Shown here piece after piece: positions 43,651 through 57,900 of a stretch of DNA of 64,000 nucleotides. Origin of the DNA: Primula veris (lineage: Eukaryota > Streptophyta > Magnoliopsida > Ericales > Primulaceae); contig OY821750.1 of assembly GCA_963682055.1 (NCBI GenBank), forward strand, positions 28,838,402 through 28,902,401. Direction: 5' to 3'. The notes beneath the pieces are model-generated. The model was not told the DNA's origin and made no database searches. It saw only the letters and a program-made list of their open reading frames with translations. The position numbers and the translations under genes were made by a program. Every line of letters begins with the position of its first letter. Positions within the stretch are counted from its first letter, which is position 1.

Positions 43651-46600
43651 CTAATCATGCCGTCTCTAATTAATGTCTTTTACTATTTTGGTCACAATCA
43701 GAACTTTTTTTGTGTTGGAGGGTTCAGTTTTGGGAATGGTTTATCTAGGGATGTCACATATAGAGGTCTAGTGATAAGCATTTTTTTAATGGATAATATT
43801 AAAATTATTTTGGATTTTGAATGAATTGATCATAAGACGCTACTTTACAAACCATTCTCGATGGATGGATCATGGGTTGCAACCATTCATCAATTTTGGT
43901 TTGGCATAATGAAGTAAATTGACTAATTTAGTCCTCATTTTGTTCATTATAAATGGATGAATTAGTTTGTTTCGTATTGATATACTCCAATTTCTACTTT
44001 ATCTAGGTCTTAATGGAAGAATATATCGATAAATTGATTATCTTGGTAAGTGAAGTAAACGTTAATAGTTACAAGATTATAATCTTTTTGTTTAGGGTGA
44101 TTTTCCATCCTCAATACACATAAGTACATTTTAATTTTCAATGGTATAAAAAAGAAGTACTTGAAATACTTTGATTCATGATAATACTATTAAAACTACG
44201 AGACAATTGTTGTAATTAAAATTTGTTTAATGTCGGCTCCAGCTGTTTTAGTGTGAAATTGTTTCCATTTTGTTTGTTTGCCTAATATATTTGTTTCTAC
44301 ATACCATCTGATGTGGAAATTCGGAGTTAAAGAGGTGTGAAATTTAACTATAGTAGGAAACTTGGCACGAGAAAATCCTTACATATCTAGAAAGAGTATA
44401 GTTTATTTTTTATATACTATAATTAATCGACTACATGATTAGGAGCTCACATGAGATTATTCATAGCTTCATATTAATTGGATGGATTAGTAAAGTAAAG
44501 ATTGAAGAAAGCTTCATTAAAAAAAAAATTAAGAATATATATAAGCAACACTTAATTATGATTATTTACGAATAGCTAAATGTGAGACATTAAATGACCA
44601 CTAAAAATGCGTTAATTACAACCGAATTGGCCATTGTTTAGAGAATGTTTTGTCATTCTTTCATCTTTAGAAACCTTCATATTATTCGTCTGCTTAGTAA
44701 AACTCAACTAAAAAGTTGGCAAAAATGTTCCAAAATACAAGCTTCAAGTTAATGCATAAAAGACATAATTCGTATTTAAGTTATTAAACAAAGCAATAAT
44801 CCCATATGCATGGGAAGGATTAATTATTATTATTATCTTTAAAATTAAATTTTCCAATGAACATTTTGCGAAAAGATAAAAGGGTCCCAAACAGCTGTAT
44901 AAAAGCTGTGATCACGTTGTCCTGAGTAGAAATCCAGCTAGGATATTGAGTTACTTATAAATTATAATATTCTCATACAATTTAACAGAGTTACCTAAAC
45001 AGTGGACCGTGACGTGGCACTCCCTGAGAGGGTGGTGGTTTATTTTTATTGGCCAATAGAAAACCAGCTTTGGATTGTTTGTATCAAAACAAAAGTGACA
45101 ACTTATTTTGGACTTTAGTACTATATTTTTTCCTTATTTTTTTCTTCTGAAAATGGGGTTTAGTCTTTTATTAGTACAGTTGCCCATAGTGATTAGTGTT
45201 AAAACATTCTTTTGGGGAATCCAGAGCACAGTTGTTAGGATGAAAATGAGAAGTAGGAAATGAGACAGGAAACGGGAACGTATATAGAACGTGAAAAATA
45301 ATGAAAAGTGTATTTCATAAGAAGCGGAAATGGGTATCTGAAAAAATGGCGAAACGAATAACACAGCTTCTTGAAAGTGAGAATGAGCTTTCCGATAACT
45401 ATGGTACACAGTCTCTAACAATGAGTTTCTTAATTAGTCGTAATAGGCTGGAGTATTACATTTTTAGGGTGTCCCAAGTTTAAATATTCATGATTTCACT
45501 ATTAAATATTTTGTCTTGTTGAAATAATTCATTTCATCATGCATACTTTTAAAAAGAACAAATAGTCACTATTTCACGATCTTGTCTTTTGGTTGAAAAA
45601 TTGGTAATCTTGCTCTTCATCAAAATGGTATTCGCCAAGCATTTAATTAATGCAATTAATTTGGGGACGAATGCAACAGTATATATGATGGTGTTTCGGT
45701 TAATTTCTGTTACTTACTGCATAAACTAATTATTTTTATTCAAGATTCAAAACTTTCGAACTTGTTTATGTAAAAACTCGTATCTAAAGAGGTTAAACCG
45801 TTAAACCTATGAGGTTCATGCATGGGAGAATCATTGATTAGTACATAAAAACATATTTAATTTCTTAAAACCCACATTTTCAATAGTCTTGTGTTTTAAG
45901 ATTTTGGTACATATAATTTAATTGTACTATATTTTGTATACATGCATAATATAGTTGATCATCAGTTGGTAATGTTCATATAGAATTTTGTTATTTTCAT
46001 TGGTCGCCTTTTAAGTTTTTACATTTGGGAACAGCCAAACAGAATTGCCTATAAAAATTAAAAAATGAGAGAGATGCATATTTTTAATACATGAAAGACA
46101 TACGAATATACTCGAGGAATATATTTTGTTGGTTATTAAATATTGAAGTTATAACTTCAAAGATACAGAGAGCACGTCATTGGCACTTATATGATAAATA
46201 CTAAAAAAAATTATGTAAATTTGGCAGTTTATAGTGATTTCTTGAACGCTAGAAGAGCATGTGCGGTCTCGAACGCAAGATTTTGTAAGTATTTCTGGCG
46301 TAAACTAGTTTTGTTTCCTGTGATCAGTAACAAAATTAAGTTGGACTTCTTTTATGCATTTATAATCTGTACAAAACAAAATTATTTAGCCTTTAGCTAT
46401 GTTATTTAAAAAAATACTAACGTGACAAAGGAACTATATCAGTTGGTCCGATTTCAGTTGGTCTGATTTATAACAAAAACATAAATCGGACCAATTGAAA
46501 GTCATCGGTTTAGCTTCTTTCGGTTTTTCTACAACCCATGCATGTTGTCATTATTATTGTCCTGCCAAATTCAGTTTGACGTTATTATAAACATGCTAGC

Positions 46601-48960
46601 TAGTTTGCATCCACAGCATGTTTTCCAACTAACAAAAGTGATTAGAGGAAGCACAGCGATAAATAGAGTAGATAAAGTGATAAACATAGTCAAGCAGTTA
46701 TAAGAACCAAGTTGTTAATTAACATGTTTGTGCCAAAATTATGGAACAAAATTTACTATTATAAGTTCCTACCATAAACTGATAAAGTATATATACGATT
46801 TTGAAGGGGAAATGAGCTTGGTTTTGTGTTGATACTTCATACATTATCGTATTCAGCGGCGGATGATCACAAACTCGGATTTACATAAACCCGGGTAAAC
46901 TTGCTTATAAGTCTGTGAGACATTGTACTCACATGTAAACTGCAAAAGTACTTGATCATTTATCAAATCAATGTTATAAACTGATTTTTGTATCCATGTA
47001 TACCTAACATTAGTATGGCCATTGGAGGAAAGATGTTTGTACTAAACTAGCCATGTTAAAGAATTTGTGAAAAAGGTTGGGTAAATTAGGACTTCTGAAG
47101 TAAAAATGTGGTCGATAATTTACAGGCATGAATGCGTACACGAAATCCCGCCCACGGCTCGCCATCATAAACTCAAATTTATATTATACAAATAGTTCAT
47201 CTGTACATGTATAATAATTTTACAATTATATACTCGTATTTGTTTATTGAAGTTAATTTTTCTGGGTACAATTTATTGAAATTAATCGAGAATATAGAAA
47301 AATCTTAATTGGAAAGGTACATAATACCTTAATCAATATTCTTTTAACAAAAAAAAAGTGGGTATCTTAATCAGTATTCATGATTAGATCATGGGTGGCA
47401 AAGGACAGTGGCATGCGTCTTAGTATTAGTATTTTTTTATGAGTTAGTAACATTGTAACAACACTTTATTAGTTTGTTTATTTGATACGCTACAAACAAA
47501 AGTATTTTAAATATTATTATAGCATTGTTTTATTGATAAAAGATCCCATTGAAGCTTGAGATTGATTACTCATCCTTAATTGGGGCCTTTATGATTATAC
47601 ATGTGTTTCGAAAGTCCTTTTTAATTTAATACCGGATAAATTGATAAACTATTTAAAATAATAATTTTTTTCGATCCGGACTTGCACCAGTGTAAAAAAT
47701 CAGCAATTTGGATACATTAATAAGATAATAAATTTTCTGAAAATCGTTATATAAATATTGGTCCCGAAAAAATCATAAATTAATAATTTTTCAAAATAAC
47801 AAACATTACTAAGACGACTTAGTGAAGTATGATTCTATAGTCGTTTGTTTTTTTTATTAAAATTTAAATGTACTTGAATCTCATCCCTAATTTTTCTAAT
47901 TGCATCCAAAATGTTTGATATAGTTTTTTCGAACTGTACTAAAAAAGAGATATATACGCGATAAATGTTTATTTTTGGTTGACTAGTTGCAAAGGTACAT
48001 TATTATCTCCAAGTATATCATCTTTAACTTCTTACTCTCTATTGTTACCAAATACAATATTCATAATTTCTTTTAAGTTGTTGCTATCTGAACATGTATC
48101 ATTTTCATTTGGTTAATCCAACAACTCATTGTCATCCGTTTTATTGAGATAACTGATACCATCAATCATTTCAAATTCATAAATATCTTTCTCAATAGTA
48201 ATTTTATCTGTTAATTAAATTTTACTAACCGAACGAATTTTGCAGTGCCGAAAATAATTTATTATTGTCGCTCGATAAACATTAATCGTTCGATCAATAA
48301 AACTTGTTTAAAGTAATAATGATTAATTTATCGATTAATTATTATCTATCTAAATTAATATTTTTTTTTACATTCTCGATATTATTAATTTATTGAGGTT
48401 TTACTGAATAAACATTAAACATATACTATCACAGATTCAGAGTTAAGTAGTGTTTCATGTTTGACAACTAAAAGCATCTACTTTTTAGTAAATCGCAGGA
48501 TATTTTCCCTTTCTTCATCTTCATGATCATAGGATAACAACGACTTAGTTTATTTCTTACTTCTACAGAGAGTATTATATATATATAGTACTATCATATT
48601 ACAACTCTTATTTTATTTTTTTATCCCTACAAAATAAATGACTTTAATTTTCTATAAGTATAAAAAATTATTGAAAAGTTATAATAATTTATGCTTAGTT
48701 AGTAAATAGGTTTTATATATCCTCCGGAAAAAAATATACAAGTCGGGCATTTACCTTCTTAAAAATCTAACATGTTTTTTACCAATTTTCTTTGATGAAA
48801 TGTATGTATATGCGCAATAGTCATGAACTTAAACTTTATATGGACAAATGAAAAAAAAAAAACAATTTTAACTTATGAAAATAGAAATGTTTATGGAAAG
48901 GAGAGATTGCTAATTACACATCTCCTACCCCTATTCTCTATCCATTTTCGTGCCCCCTTG

Positions 48961-49208
48961 CTTATTTTCATTCAAATTTTAAATTTTCACAACTTATACC
49001 GTAACTTTATAAATTTTTATATTATATTGTATTCAAATTTTAAAACATTTGAACATAATATTGTTTTAGACAATTTTTTTAATATTCAATGTTTAATTTA
49101 CACTAATTTATACATTTATTCCAAAATAAATTTTATGTGGATTTTCTTTTAAAAATAATTATTGGAATGTATTGATACATGTATTATAGTAATTGTACAA
49201 TTTTTTTT
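48961..49208 (+). repeat. Dispersed repeat, copy A of an inverted pair
   Basis: The reverse complement of this segment matches 50338-50567 over about 230-245 bp. Shared blocks include ataatacatgtat, aaatgtataaattagtgtaaa and aaaaaaattgtctaaaa. The two copies are 1.1 kb apart in opposite orientation. Confidence 0.75.
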
Positions 49209-50337
49209 AAGTTTTTTTTTAAAAAATTCTGAATAAAATAAACAAGGAGATACGAAAAAGGGTAAAAAAATGGATTAGGAGATTTGAACATACAGTACTA
49301 GACCATTCTTCCCAAATCATAATTTATTTTTGTGAAGGACCTTAAATTAGTTGTCACTTAAACCATATGGGGACGGCGTATTAATAAAGAAAGTAAGCTA
49401 ATTAATCCATGCGGGAGCCATGTTTTAGCACTAACACATTGGCATGCGTAAAGGAAATGAACCAGATATATATATCATGATACAATTTAGTGTATAGAGT
49501 ATTAAAATTTGGAAAACACGATCCACACCAAAAATATTAACATTTTAAAACAGCTTAATTATAACTACCACATTGAAAATTATTTAAGGCGCTTTAACTC
49601 GTTGTCTCGTTCTGATCTCAATTTTAATTTTAATTATGAGCTTCTTTCTTGAATGTAATTTGAAAATAAGAAGCGGTGTTGCTTTTGTAAGAATCAATTT
49701 TCCTTTTTTTCTTGTCTTCCAAAAATATGGATTTGTTTTCATCAAAATTTGGAAAAATATGATAAGCCAAAACCAAACAGGTAAATGTGTTCGTTATTCT
49801 AGTTCATGCATTTTGATATAATTTGAGAGGATATATATATATTAGGATTTCTGATACAAATTGTTTAAAATTAAACATATATACTGTCTAACAAACGAAA
49901 TGACTAATTACTTTAGAACGTTACTAGCTTTTTTTTAAATAAAAATAAAAGTTAGAACGAAAATCTGTTTGTTTCTCTTGTAATGAACCCTTTCAGTTGC
50001 ATGCCTAGCTATTCCATTATTCCATGTATGAGAGCTTGAAATGAAGCGACATAAATGGCCAAGTGGAAAGCGCCAAAAAGGGCACATGCTTTGTCTAAAA
50101 ACAAATTAGTTCACAAAATGTTAATTTTGACTGTTTAAGTCACAAATCTGACCGGCAATATATTGATCAAATCAAAATTAATGTGATCAAATCTATCAAA
50201 ATCTATAGGCATGTGGATGTCTATTTCGTACTCTAGATTCCTCTATGAATTATTATTCTAAATAGTTCAAATATACTTTGTAATATTATTTATCCTTCTG
50301 TGCCTCAATTATTTTATTCAATTTTTTTTTTTTAATA

Positions 50338-50567
50338 AAATTATATAATTATTATAATACATGTATCTATACATTTCAATAATTGTTTTTAAAATAAAAA
50401 CACACCTGATTTATTTTGAAGTAAATGTATAAATTAGTGTAAATTTAACATTAAATTTTAAAAAAATTGTCTAAAATAATATTATGTCCAAATATTTTAA
50501 AATTTAAATACAATATACTATAAAAGGTAACAAGTTGTGAAAATTTAAAATTTAAATAAAAATAAAC
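50338..50567 (-). repeat. Dispersed repeat, copy B of an inverted pair
   Basis: Inverted copy of 48961-49208 with scattered substitutions and small indels. I could not place terminal repeats or target duplications, so the family is unknown. Confidence 0.75.
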
Positions 50568-51302
50568 AAAAAGAAATAGAAAAAAGTAAAAAATAGAATA
50601 GAAAGATAAGATTTGAACTCGTTGCTAACATATGAACTATCCTTGTCTGATAAGTATTAAGTATATATTGGCAAACATATTAATCAACGGTGAGCAACAT
50701 GTGTTTGTATTCATGTTTGATGCGACCAAAGTTTTCTTTATCTTAATATTAATATGTGCATGTATTGGAAAAGGAAATATATAAAGAGAGAAATTAATTA
50801 AGGGTCTAGGTTAATGCATGGTTCTTTAGGCCCTACAATTGATAGTGGGGTTGTATCATTTTGATTTATGTGCCTACATAAAACCAAAGTATAAGCTGTG
50901 TTTAATACGGTTCAACAACAATAAAATTCATGCATAGCAATGGATGGACTCGTGGCTAGCTAATACACTCGAGTTGTAAAGAAATAGAAATTTCCAAATT
51001 AAGCTTTACAAAATTACACATTTTGACATTTAATTATTTCAAGACAACTTATGGGTACTATAAGATAATCATTCTGGTTTGCTTGAGGGATCAAATAACA
51101 ACGTTTTGCCCCCATAACTGGGTCCTGAAAGGCATTTTGCCTTTTCACAAATTCATAGTATAGACTTTATTAATTACTGTTTGTAAGAGATTTTTTGTAT
51201 GTGAAGCCATGTTTTTTGAATTTTTTTGGGTGCATATAGATCCTGATATATAGAAAGAACTCTTAATGCCAGGGTGATGACAGCATAGAGCTTGGCATGG
51301 AC

Positions 51303-51880
51303 CTAGGGTGTATATAAACCGAACAAAACCGATCAAACCGACCGAACCAAACTGAACCGATTAAAAATCGAACCAAACCGATTAGTAATTGGTTTGGTTC
51401 GGTTTGAAATTTGATAAACCGGTTTAATCGGTATGTTTTGCGGTTTTAGTGGTTTTCAAACCGAACCGAACCGATTATTTTTATTCATAAATAAAAAATA
51501 TATAATTATTTTTATATATACTCCAATAAGTTGATATATGATGTTTTGCTTATTATTTGTAGTTATCAATGATATATTTTGTTAAATCATTTGTAAATTT
51601 ACTTATTATTAGACTTTTGATTCAAATTTTAAAATCAAATATGAGCGAAAACTGTACCAAACTAATATAATTTTGAATATTGTGTTTTTTATTCGTTAAA
51701 GTTCAAAACGACAGAACCAAACCAAACCAAACCAATTATAACTTTTTTGGTTTGGTTTGGTTCCGATAATTTTTTGTGTCAAAACCGAGCCGAGCCGAAC
51801 CGATTATTTTTTATTGATTTGGTTCGCATTTTACTCAAAAATCGAGCCGAACCGAACGATGAACACCGTAGCCCTAACCA
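51303..51880. repeat. Dispersed element with CCGAACCG-rich inverted ends
   Basis: The left part (51310-51475) repeats aaaccgaaccaaaccgatt-type motifs and the right part (51710-51865) carries them again, partly inverted. The tips tagggtgtatataaacc and (reverse complement of the right end) tagggctacggtgttcatcg suggest related termini. The AT-rich centre has no ORF. Similar in style to 38879-39670. Confidence 0.55.
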
Positions 51881-52663
51881 TTAAGGTTGGTGGTATTTTA
51901 TGGGTATAAAATATAACGTGTTCATTGTTAAAGACATCTTAATCATGAACTAGGAATAATATTTCCAAAAATTTACCTTTTTTTTACTCCATGTTTGGCT
52001 GACAAGTTGTAGGTTCGATTTTTTTTTTATGCAACCAAATCATTTTATTATGCGTAAAAGAAAAAAGTTTATTCTTGGCACAAAGCCTCCATGATGACTG
52101 TAATGTAATATAATTCGTTTGGATTTACAGCAACACCAAAACTAACACATAATTTCGGTAATAATTCGGAAATAAAAGAGCCCTATACTGCAAATAAGGA
52201 TAAAAGAAGTCGGTTAAAAACTTTTCAAGAACCCATTCACAAAGAGAAAATGAGCACTAAAAAACACTATTTTTCTCTTTATGTTCCCAATCCTTATCAC
52301 TCCGCTTGTAACACCAAGACCAAAGTGATCAAAAGAGTGAGGTTCGACTTATTTGCATTAACATAATACTATGAGAGAAAATTTTCAACAATTAAGTTCG
52401 TGCGTTTTTCATTGTTTAAGAAAAAATTCGCATTGCAGCTTAAAATATTTACTGAGACAAACTTATAGCTAGATGATAAACCACACTCACGGTATCTCAA
52501 CCTTGCGCATCGGTCCAGAAATACTCTTTGCGACCTTGGCCGTCAAATAAAATCTAAAATCTTATACAATATATAAAAAATACAACAACACAAAAATAAA
52601 TTTGAGTTCGATATCCGTCGTTGGATTTTATTAGGACTCAAATCGACATCAGTAAAGAATAAA

Positions 52664-52878
52664 TGTTAGTACTTTATCAACATGAAAAAATCAAGTTGTT
52701 GCTACATCAAACGAGTTCAAAAGATAAGAAAATAAAGATTCGCCTAACTTAGTTAATTTAGTCAGATTAGTTCAATTTCAAATATTGATGTAGTTAGCTA
52801 AGAGTAGTTAGATTATTTATGAACTTTTGTGTATATATACTAACTCATACTACTATGAAATATATAACAACTTTTACA
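52664..52878 (+). repeat. Probable 5' LTR of copia element 1
   Basis: The right boundary is well placed because a primer binding site starts at 52879 (TGGTATCAGTAGTAC, like the initiator-Met tRNA complement tggtatcagagc). The left boundary (TGTTAGTAC at 52664) is a guess based on the usual TG start; the 3' LTR lies outside the window, so it cannot be checked. Confidence 0.45.
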
Positions 52879-52893
52879 TGGTATCAGTAGTAC
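52879..52893 (+). other. Primer binding site of copia element 1
   Basis: TGGTATCAGTAGTAC is complementary at its start to the 3' end of plant initiator methionine tRNA, the usual primer of copia elements. It directly follows ttttaca, the likely LTR end. Confidence 0.7.
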
Positions 52894-53139
52894 ACACTTA
52901 AAATATTTACTATAGCTTTTTCTTTCTCCTGCAATGGCAATCACTTCAAAACCAAACTCACCAACTAATACCGAAGAAACTCCATCTTCAGATATTTCTA
53001 CTCCAATCAAAAAGAACGACCCTTACATAATCCATCCTTCCAAAAACCCAACAACTGTCTTCTTTTCTCCCGCCCTCCAGGGAGATAATTATGCAGCTTG
53101 GTCTCAAGGGATATCGAAAGCATTGAATGCCAAAGGAAA

Positions 53140-54920
53140 TGTAACATCCCGGATTTTTATAAATGGTTTTATTTACGATTAAATTTATCCAAAAACATTT
53201 TATACAATTTTTAGCCAAAAACCGAAACTCTTCCGAAAAACTTTATTTTAAAAACTTGTTACTAATTTTATAAATAAAAAGGACCCAATAGCTTTGTTTC
53301 TAAAAATTTGTTATTTTGAGCAGTAAAATAATAGTTTTGATTATAAGTTAACTTTTAGAACTTTGGGGACCAAATAGTTCGCTTCCTCAAACTCTCTCAA
53401 AACAATTTCACGTAAAACACTTTTCAGCACACTTTTCAAAACAGAAAACCTAAAAGAGAGAAAAGAGAGAATTTCCAAAAATTAAGAAGAAGAAGAAGAA
53501 ACCAACATTAGTGAGCCTTTACCGGAAGCATCTCCTTTACGAACTAAGGTAACAGGAGTTATCCATTACGACTGGACGGGGTTGTATGTTAGGGATTGAT
53601 CTTGCGTTTTATAAAATTTGGGGGTTTTTCTTTTATCTTAATTATATTCTATTAAATTGTTAATTGAGTTTTATGTGTTGCTCTTTTGGTTCACTTATTT
53701 GAATTTGAGAATTGGGAATTTAGACATATGAATTTCGAATTAATGAGAATATAGATGGGTTTGAGTTATTATAATTGTTGATGAAATTAGGTAAATTTAT
53801 GTTAAATAAAGATGAGTTGTAGTTTATGCATAAAATGTGTTTGTTAAAATACCTGAATAAGATTTTATGTTGTTGGACTTGTTTGGCTAGTTGTGATTCT
53901 AGTACCTATGCTTATTTGTTTTGTTGAATTGCGTTAAAGTGATATTTGGGAATGCTAGTATTTTGAGAATGTGATTTTATTGGGAATTGTGATAATTGAA
54001 TAGTATAATATTATTGGCCGAGGCCTTGAGATTTATTTATTGGCAATGGTCTATGTCTCTCCCTATACCGGGGGCATAAGACGAGCCGAGTGGTATAAGG
54101 AATGACTCGTCTTACGGACTGGGGCGAGTGGCGTTATATGTTGGCAATGGTCTATGTCTCTCCCAATACCGGGGGCATAAGACGAGCCGAGGGGTATAGG
54201 GAATGACTCGTCTTACGGACTGGGGCGAGTGGCGTGAGAGGTCCAAGTGCGCACTTTAAATATTTATATGTTAGCAATGGTCTATGTCTCTCCCTATACC
54301 GGGGGCATAAGACGAGCCGAGGGGTATAGGGAATGACCTACCTTACAGACTGGGGTAGGTGGCGTGAGAGGTCCATGTGCGTTATAGATGTGTGTTGAAG
54401 TTATTTAATTTATTTCGTTGTATGATGCTATTACATTTCTTTGGATACGTTGTTATTATAGTTGTTGTTTGTGAGTTCTTGCATTTATTGGATGGAGTGA
54501 CAGCATCATGTGAGGTGCCGCCCCGTCTATGTATGTGATTGGGACTCACCGTTACAGTTTTGTCTTTCAGGTACAACTTAGGTTGAGACTTTTGGATAGC
54601 AGCATTAGCGATGTATCGCATGGGTTCGGGCTTCTGTCAGACTCTTTCTTTTTATTTAAACGATTTTTGAGGTTGTAGCCCGTACATTCGCATGGGTACA
54701 AATTACATTCGTTTGGTATTCTTTTATAAATTTTGTTAAAACCATTTTGTTTTGTAGCCGCATTTGGTAAATGTTTTTATTTCATCCGTTTAATTTTTCC
54801 TTTAGCTCACAAGTTGTTTTCCTTTAAAAGTTAAATTTTGTACCAACAGTTTCTTTTTTTTTTCCTTTTGTTCAAAAGGTTACGCGTTGCTGTCCGTTTT
54901 TCGGATTTCGGGGCGTGACA
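53140..54920 (+). mobile_element. Solo LTR, 1781 bp, inside the gag of copia element 1
   Basis: It starts TGTAACATCCCGGATTT and ends cggatttcggGGCGTGACA; the reverse complement of the end, TGTCACGCCCCGAAATCCG, resembles the start. A perfect 5-bp duplication GGAAA flanks it (53135-53139 and 54921-54925), and joining the flanks restores the gag frame. With no coding region it is a solo LTR, most simply of a gypsy-type element (many plant LTRs start TGTAACA), left after recombination between two LTRs. Confidence 0.85.
54041..54370. repeat. Triplicated segment of about 100 bp within the solo LTR
   Basis: Three copies start at ggcaatggtctatgtctctc (54042, 54143 and, with agcaatgg, 54273). Each contains taccgggggcataagacgag and a tail of the type cggactggggcgagtggcg. 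The third copy has lost the pairing tctcgtctt motif (it reads acctacctta). GC content is clearly higher than in the surroundings. Confidence 0.88.
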
Positions 54921-57900
54921 GGAAAACTTGGATTCATTGATGGTTCTCTTCCTCCTGTTGATCCAACTGAATTCGGTTGTTGGAAACGCTGTGATGATTT
55001 GGTTGGAAGTTGGATTATCAATTCAATTCACACTGATATTCGCCCGAGTTGTCTCTTTTCGGATTCTGCTTCAACCTTATGGAATAATTTAAAAGTAAGG
55101 TTTTCTCAGTCAAATCTTTCTAAGATTTATCAGTTGAAATCTGCCATTGCAACCTTGAAACAAGATGATCTCTCTGTCACTGTTTATTTCACTCGAATCA
55201 AAGCTTTATGGGCTGAGCTCTCTTCCATTGAACCATCGGATCCGTGTATCTGCGGTGCAAGCAAAAATATACTGGACCGTCATCATCGTGACCGAACAAT
55301 GGAATTTCTTCAAGGTCTTCATGACCGTTTCTCGGCTGTTCGAAGCCAAATTTTAATAATTGAACCACTCCCTTCACTTGATAAAATTTTTAATTTTGTC
55401 AAACAAGAAGAGTCTCAACAGTTCATCAACAACACTACCTTACCAAGTGTTGAGTCCGCTGCACTTCAATATCAAAAGTATGATGCACGTCAAAATCGTA
55501 CTTTCTCATCATCTGCCAATAAGCGACAAAGGCCTTTTTGTGATCATTGCAATCGACATGGACATACCTGAGTTACTTGTTATCAACTCCATGAGTTTCC
55601 TACACAAAAGAATCGAGGTCCCAACAATACCGTTGTTTCCCTTATAATCGTTGCTCCAACAAGCTCTTCTATTAATGTTGTTGTTGCAAATCCGATGTCT
55701 TCACTCTTAGCAGATCAGTATGCTCGTCTCCTAGCTCTACTCGATGAGCCTAATATGGACATGGACGTTCCTGCTTGAGCAAATCTTGTAGGTAATTCCT
55801 TCATGTCTACGCCCTGCTTTATAGATAGTGGGGCAACCCACCATGTTTGTTGCTCACTGAAATCTTTTTCAAATTATTATAAAATTACTTCACCTCTATC
55901 TATTCAATTACCTGATGGGTCTTATATTTCTGTAACTCATATTGGCAATGCCACCTTTTCTTCTTCATTCTATTTAAAACATGTATATTTTGTTCCATGT
56001 TTTAAATTTAATTTAATATCTGTTACTCAATTAACAAAGTCATTAAATTGTTCTGCTATTTTCTCACACGATCCCTGTATTATTCAGGACCCACTCACGA
56101 GTCAAGTGATTGGTAGAGGCCACCACAATTCTAGATTATATCAACTTAGTTTTCCTTCAGCGCTTTGTTTAGCAAATAAAACCTCCATCGATATCTGGCA
56201 CCGGTGACTTGGCCATCCAAGCAAAGGTAGATTTAGATTTTTATGTCGTTCATTAGATTATGTTAGTTCGGGTTTTTCTTTTGAATGTGATGTTTTCCCC
56301 AAGGCAAAACAGACTAGGCTATCGTTTAATAAAAGTGCTATTTCTTCTACTAAGTGTTTTGAATTATTACATCTTGATTTATGGGGTTCTTTTGTTATCA
56401 ACTCCTCTAATGGAGCTCGTTATTTTCTAACAATCGTCGACGATTATTCTAGATGCACCTGGTTATACTTAATGCAAGCAAAAAGTGAAACTTTAAAAAA
56501 ATTTAGTTTTTTTTTTTAATATTATAATAAAACAATATTCACACAAAGTAATAAAAATCTCTACCGGTTATAACAAAATCCAACTCCCTCTCCTTCAGAA
56601 AATCAGAACTGATAATGGAAGAGAATTTTTATCAAAAGAATTTCAATTTTGGCTTCAACAAAATGGAATACATCATCAACGTAGTTGTGTTTCCACACCT
56701 CAACAAAATGGTGTAGTGGAACGGAAACATCATCATTTACATAATGTCGCAAGAGCTCTTCGATTTCAAGCTAATCTTCCTATTGATTTTTGGGGAGAGT
56801 GTGTTTTAACTGCTGCTTATCTCGTCAATAAAATACCCACTCCATTGTTATCAAATCGGTCTCCACAAGAAGTCTTTCTTGGAAAACCTCCTACATATAC
56901 ACATTTAAGGGTTTTTGGATGCCTTTGTTTTGCAAAAAATAATTCTATGAAATCAAAAATGGACTCACGAATTCGTCCAGGAATTTTCTTGGGTTATCCC
57001 TTTAATCACAAATGGTACACCATTTTTTACTTAGAGACTAAACAAACATTTATTTCGAGAGATGTAATTTTCCATGAAACTCGTTTTTCATTCAAAGATG
57101 TGAATTCTCCATCTCTCGACTATCTTAAATCAACATCACAAGAACCAGAAGTCTATTGTGATGATGATTATCTTAATATTTCTTCCGAGTTAGGCCCCGG
57201 AAGCAATCCTTCTGTGGCTCTTGATTTGAGTAACAACCCACAACTAAATTCTTTAGATTTTTCTCAAAATGATTCTTATAATTCTACACCTTCATCGAGT
57301 CAACAAACTCCACCATCTCCTATTCTCCATCCTCCGTCACTTGAAACTAATTTTTCTAACATCACATGCAAATCAGACTCCTCTTCTCCATGTTTATCAC
57401 CTGATCATAATACTAAAGAAGTTAGAAGTCGACTTCCTACATCTTGGATGAAGGATTATATATTCTCAATTGGCTATTGTACGTCAAGTGATCCATACCC
57501 TTTCACGACTTCCATATCACTTGATCAATTTTCAGAAACTCATAAGGCATTTATTTCTAATGTCATGTCAACTATTGAACCCCGTAATTTATTTGAGGCT
57601 ATGAAATATCCAGAATGGAAACATGCCATGGCTAAGGAAATTAATGCTTTAGAAGCAAACAATACTTGGCGCTTAATTCCTCTTCCGGTAGGTAAGTCTG
57701 TAATCGGTTGTAAGTGGGTTTTCAAACAAAATTTAAAACGGATGGAACCATCGAACGCCGTAAAGCGTGCTTTGTTGCTAAGGGTTATACCCAACAAGAA
57801 GATATTGACTATCATGACACATTCGCTCCAATAGCAAAACTTGTTACTGTTCGTGCTCTTCTGTCTATTGCCTCTGTCAAACAATGGTCGTTACATCAGT

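Larger units (their letters stand above)
43651..52663. other. Long AT-rich intergenic region, no gene supported
   Basis: Nine kilobases contain only short, low-complexity frames. An inverted pair (48961-49208 and 50338-50567) and a CCGAACCG-type repeat (51303-51880) are annotated separately. Motifs near 46855 (cagcggcggatgatcacaaac) and 47150 resemble ends of hAT-like small elements but are not resolved. No tRNA or rRNA signature was seen. Confidence 0.45.

Noticed and set aside
48823..49152. 109-codon frame in AT-rich DNA
   Set aside because: It is rich in Phe, Ile, Asn and Tyr as expected from AT-rich noise, and it overlaps a dispersed repeat.
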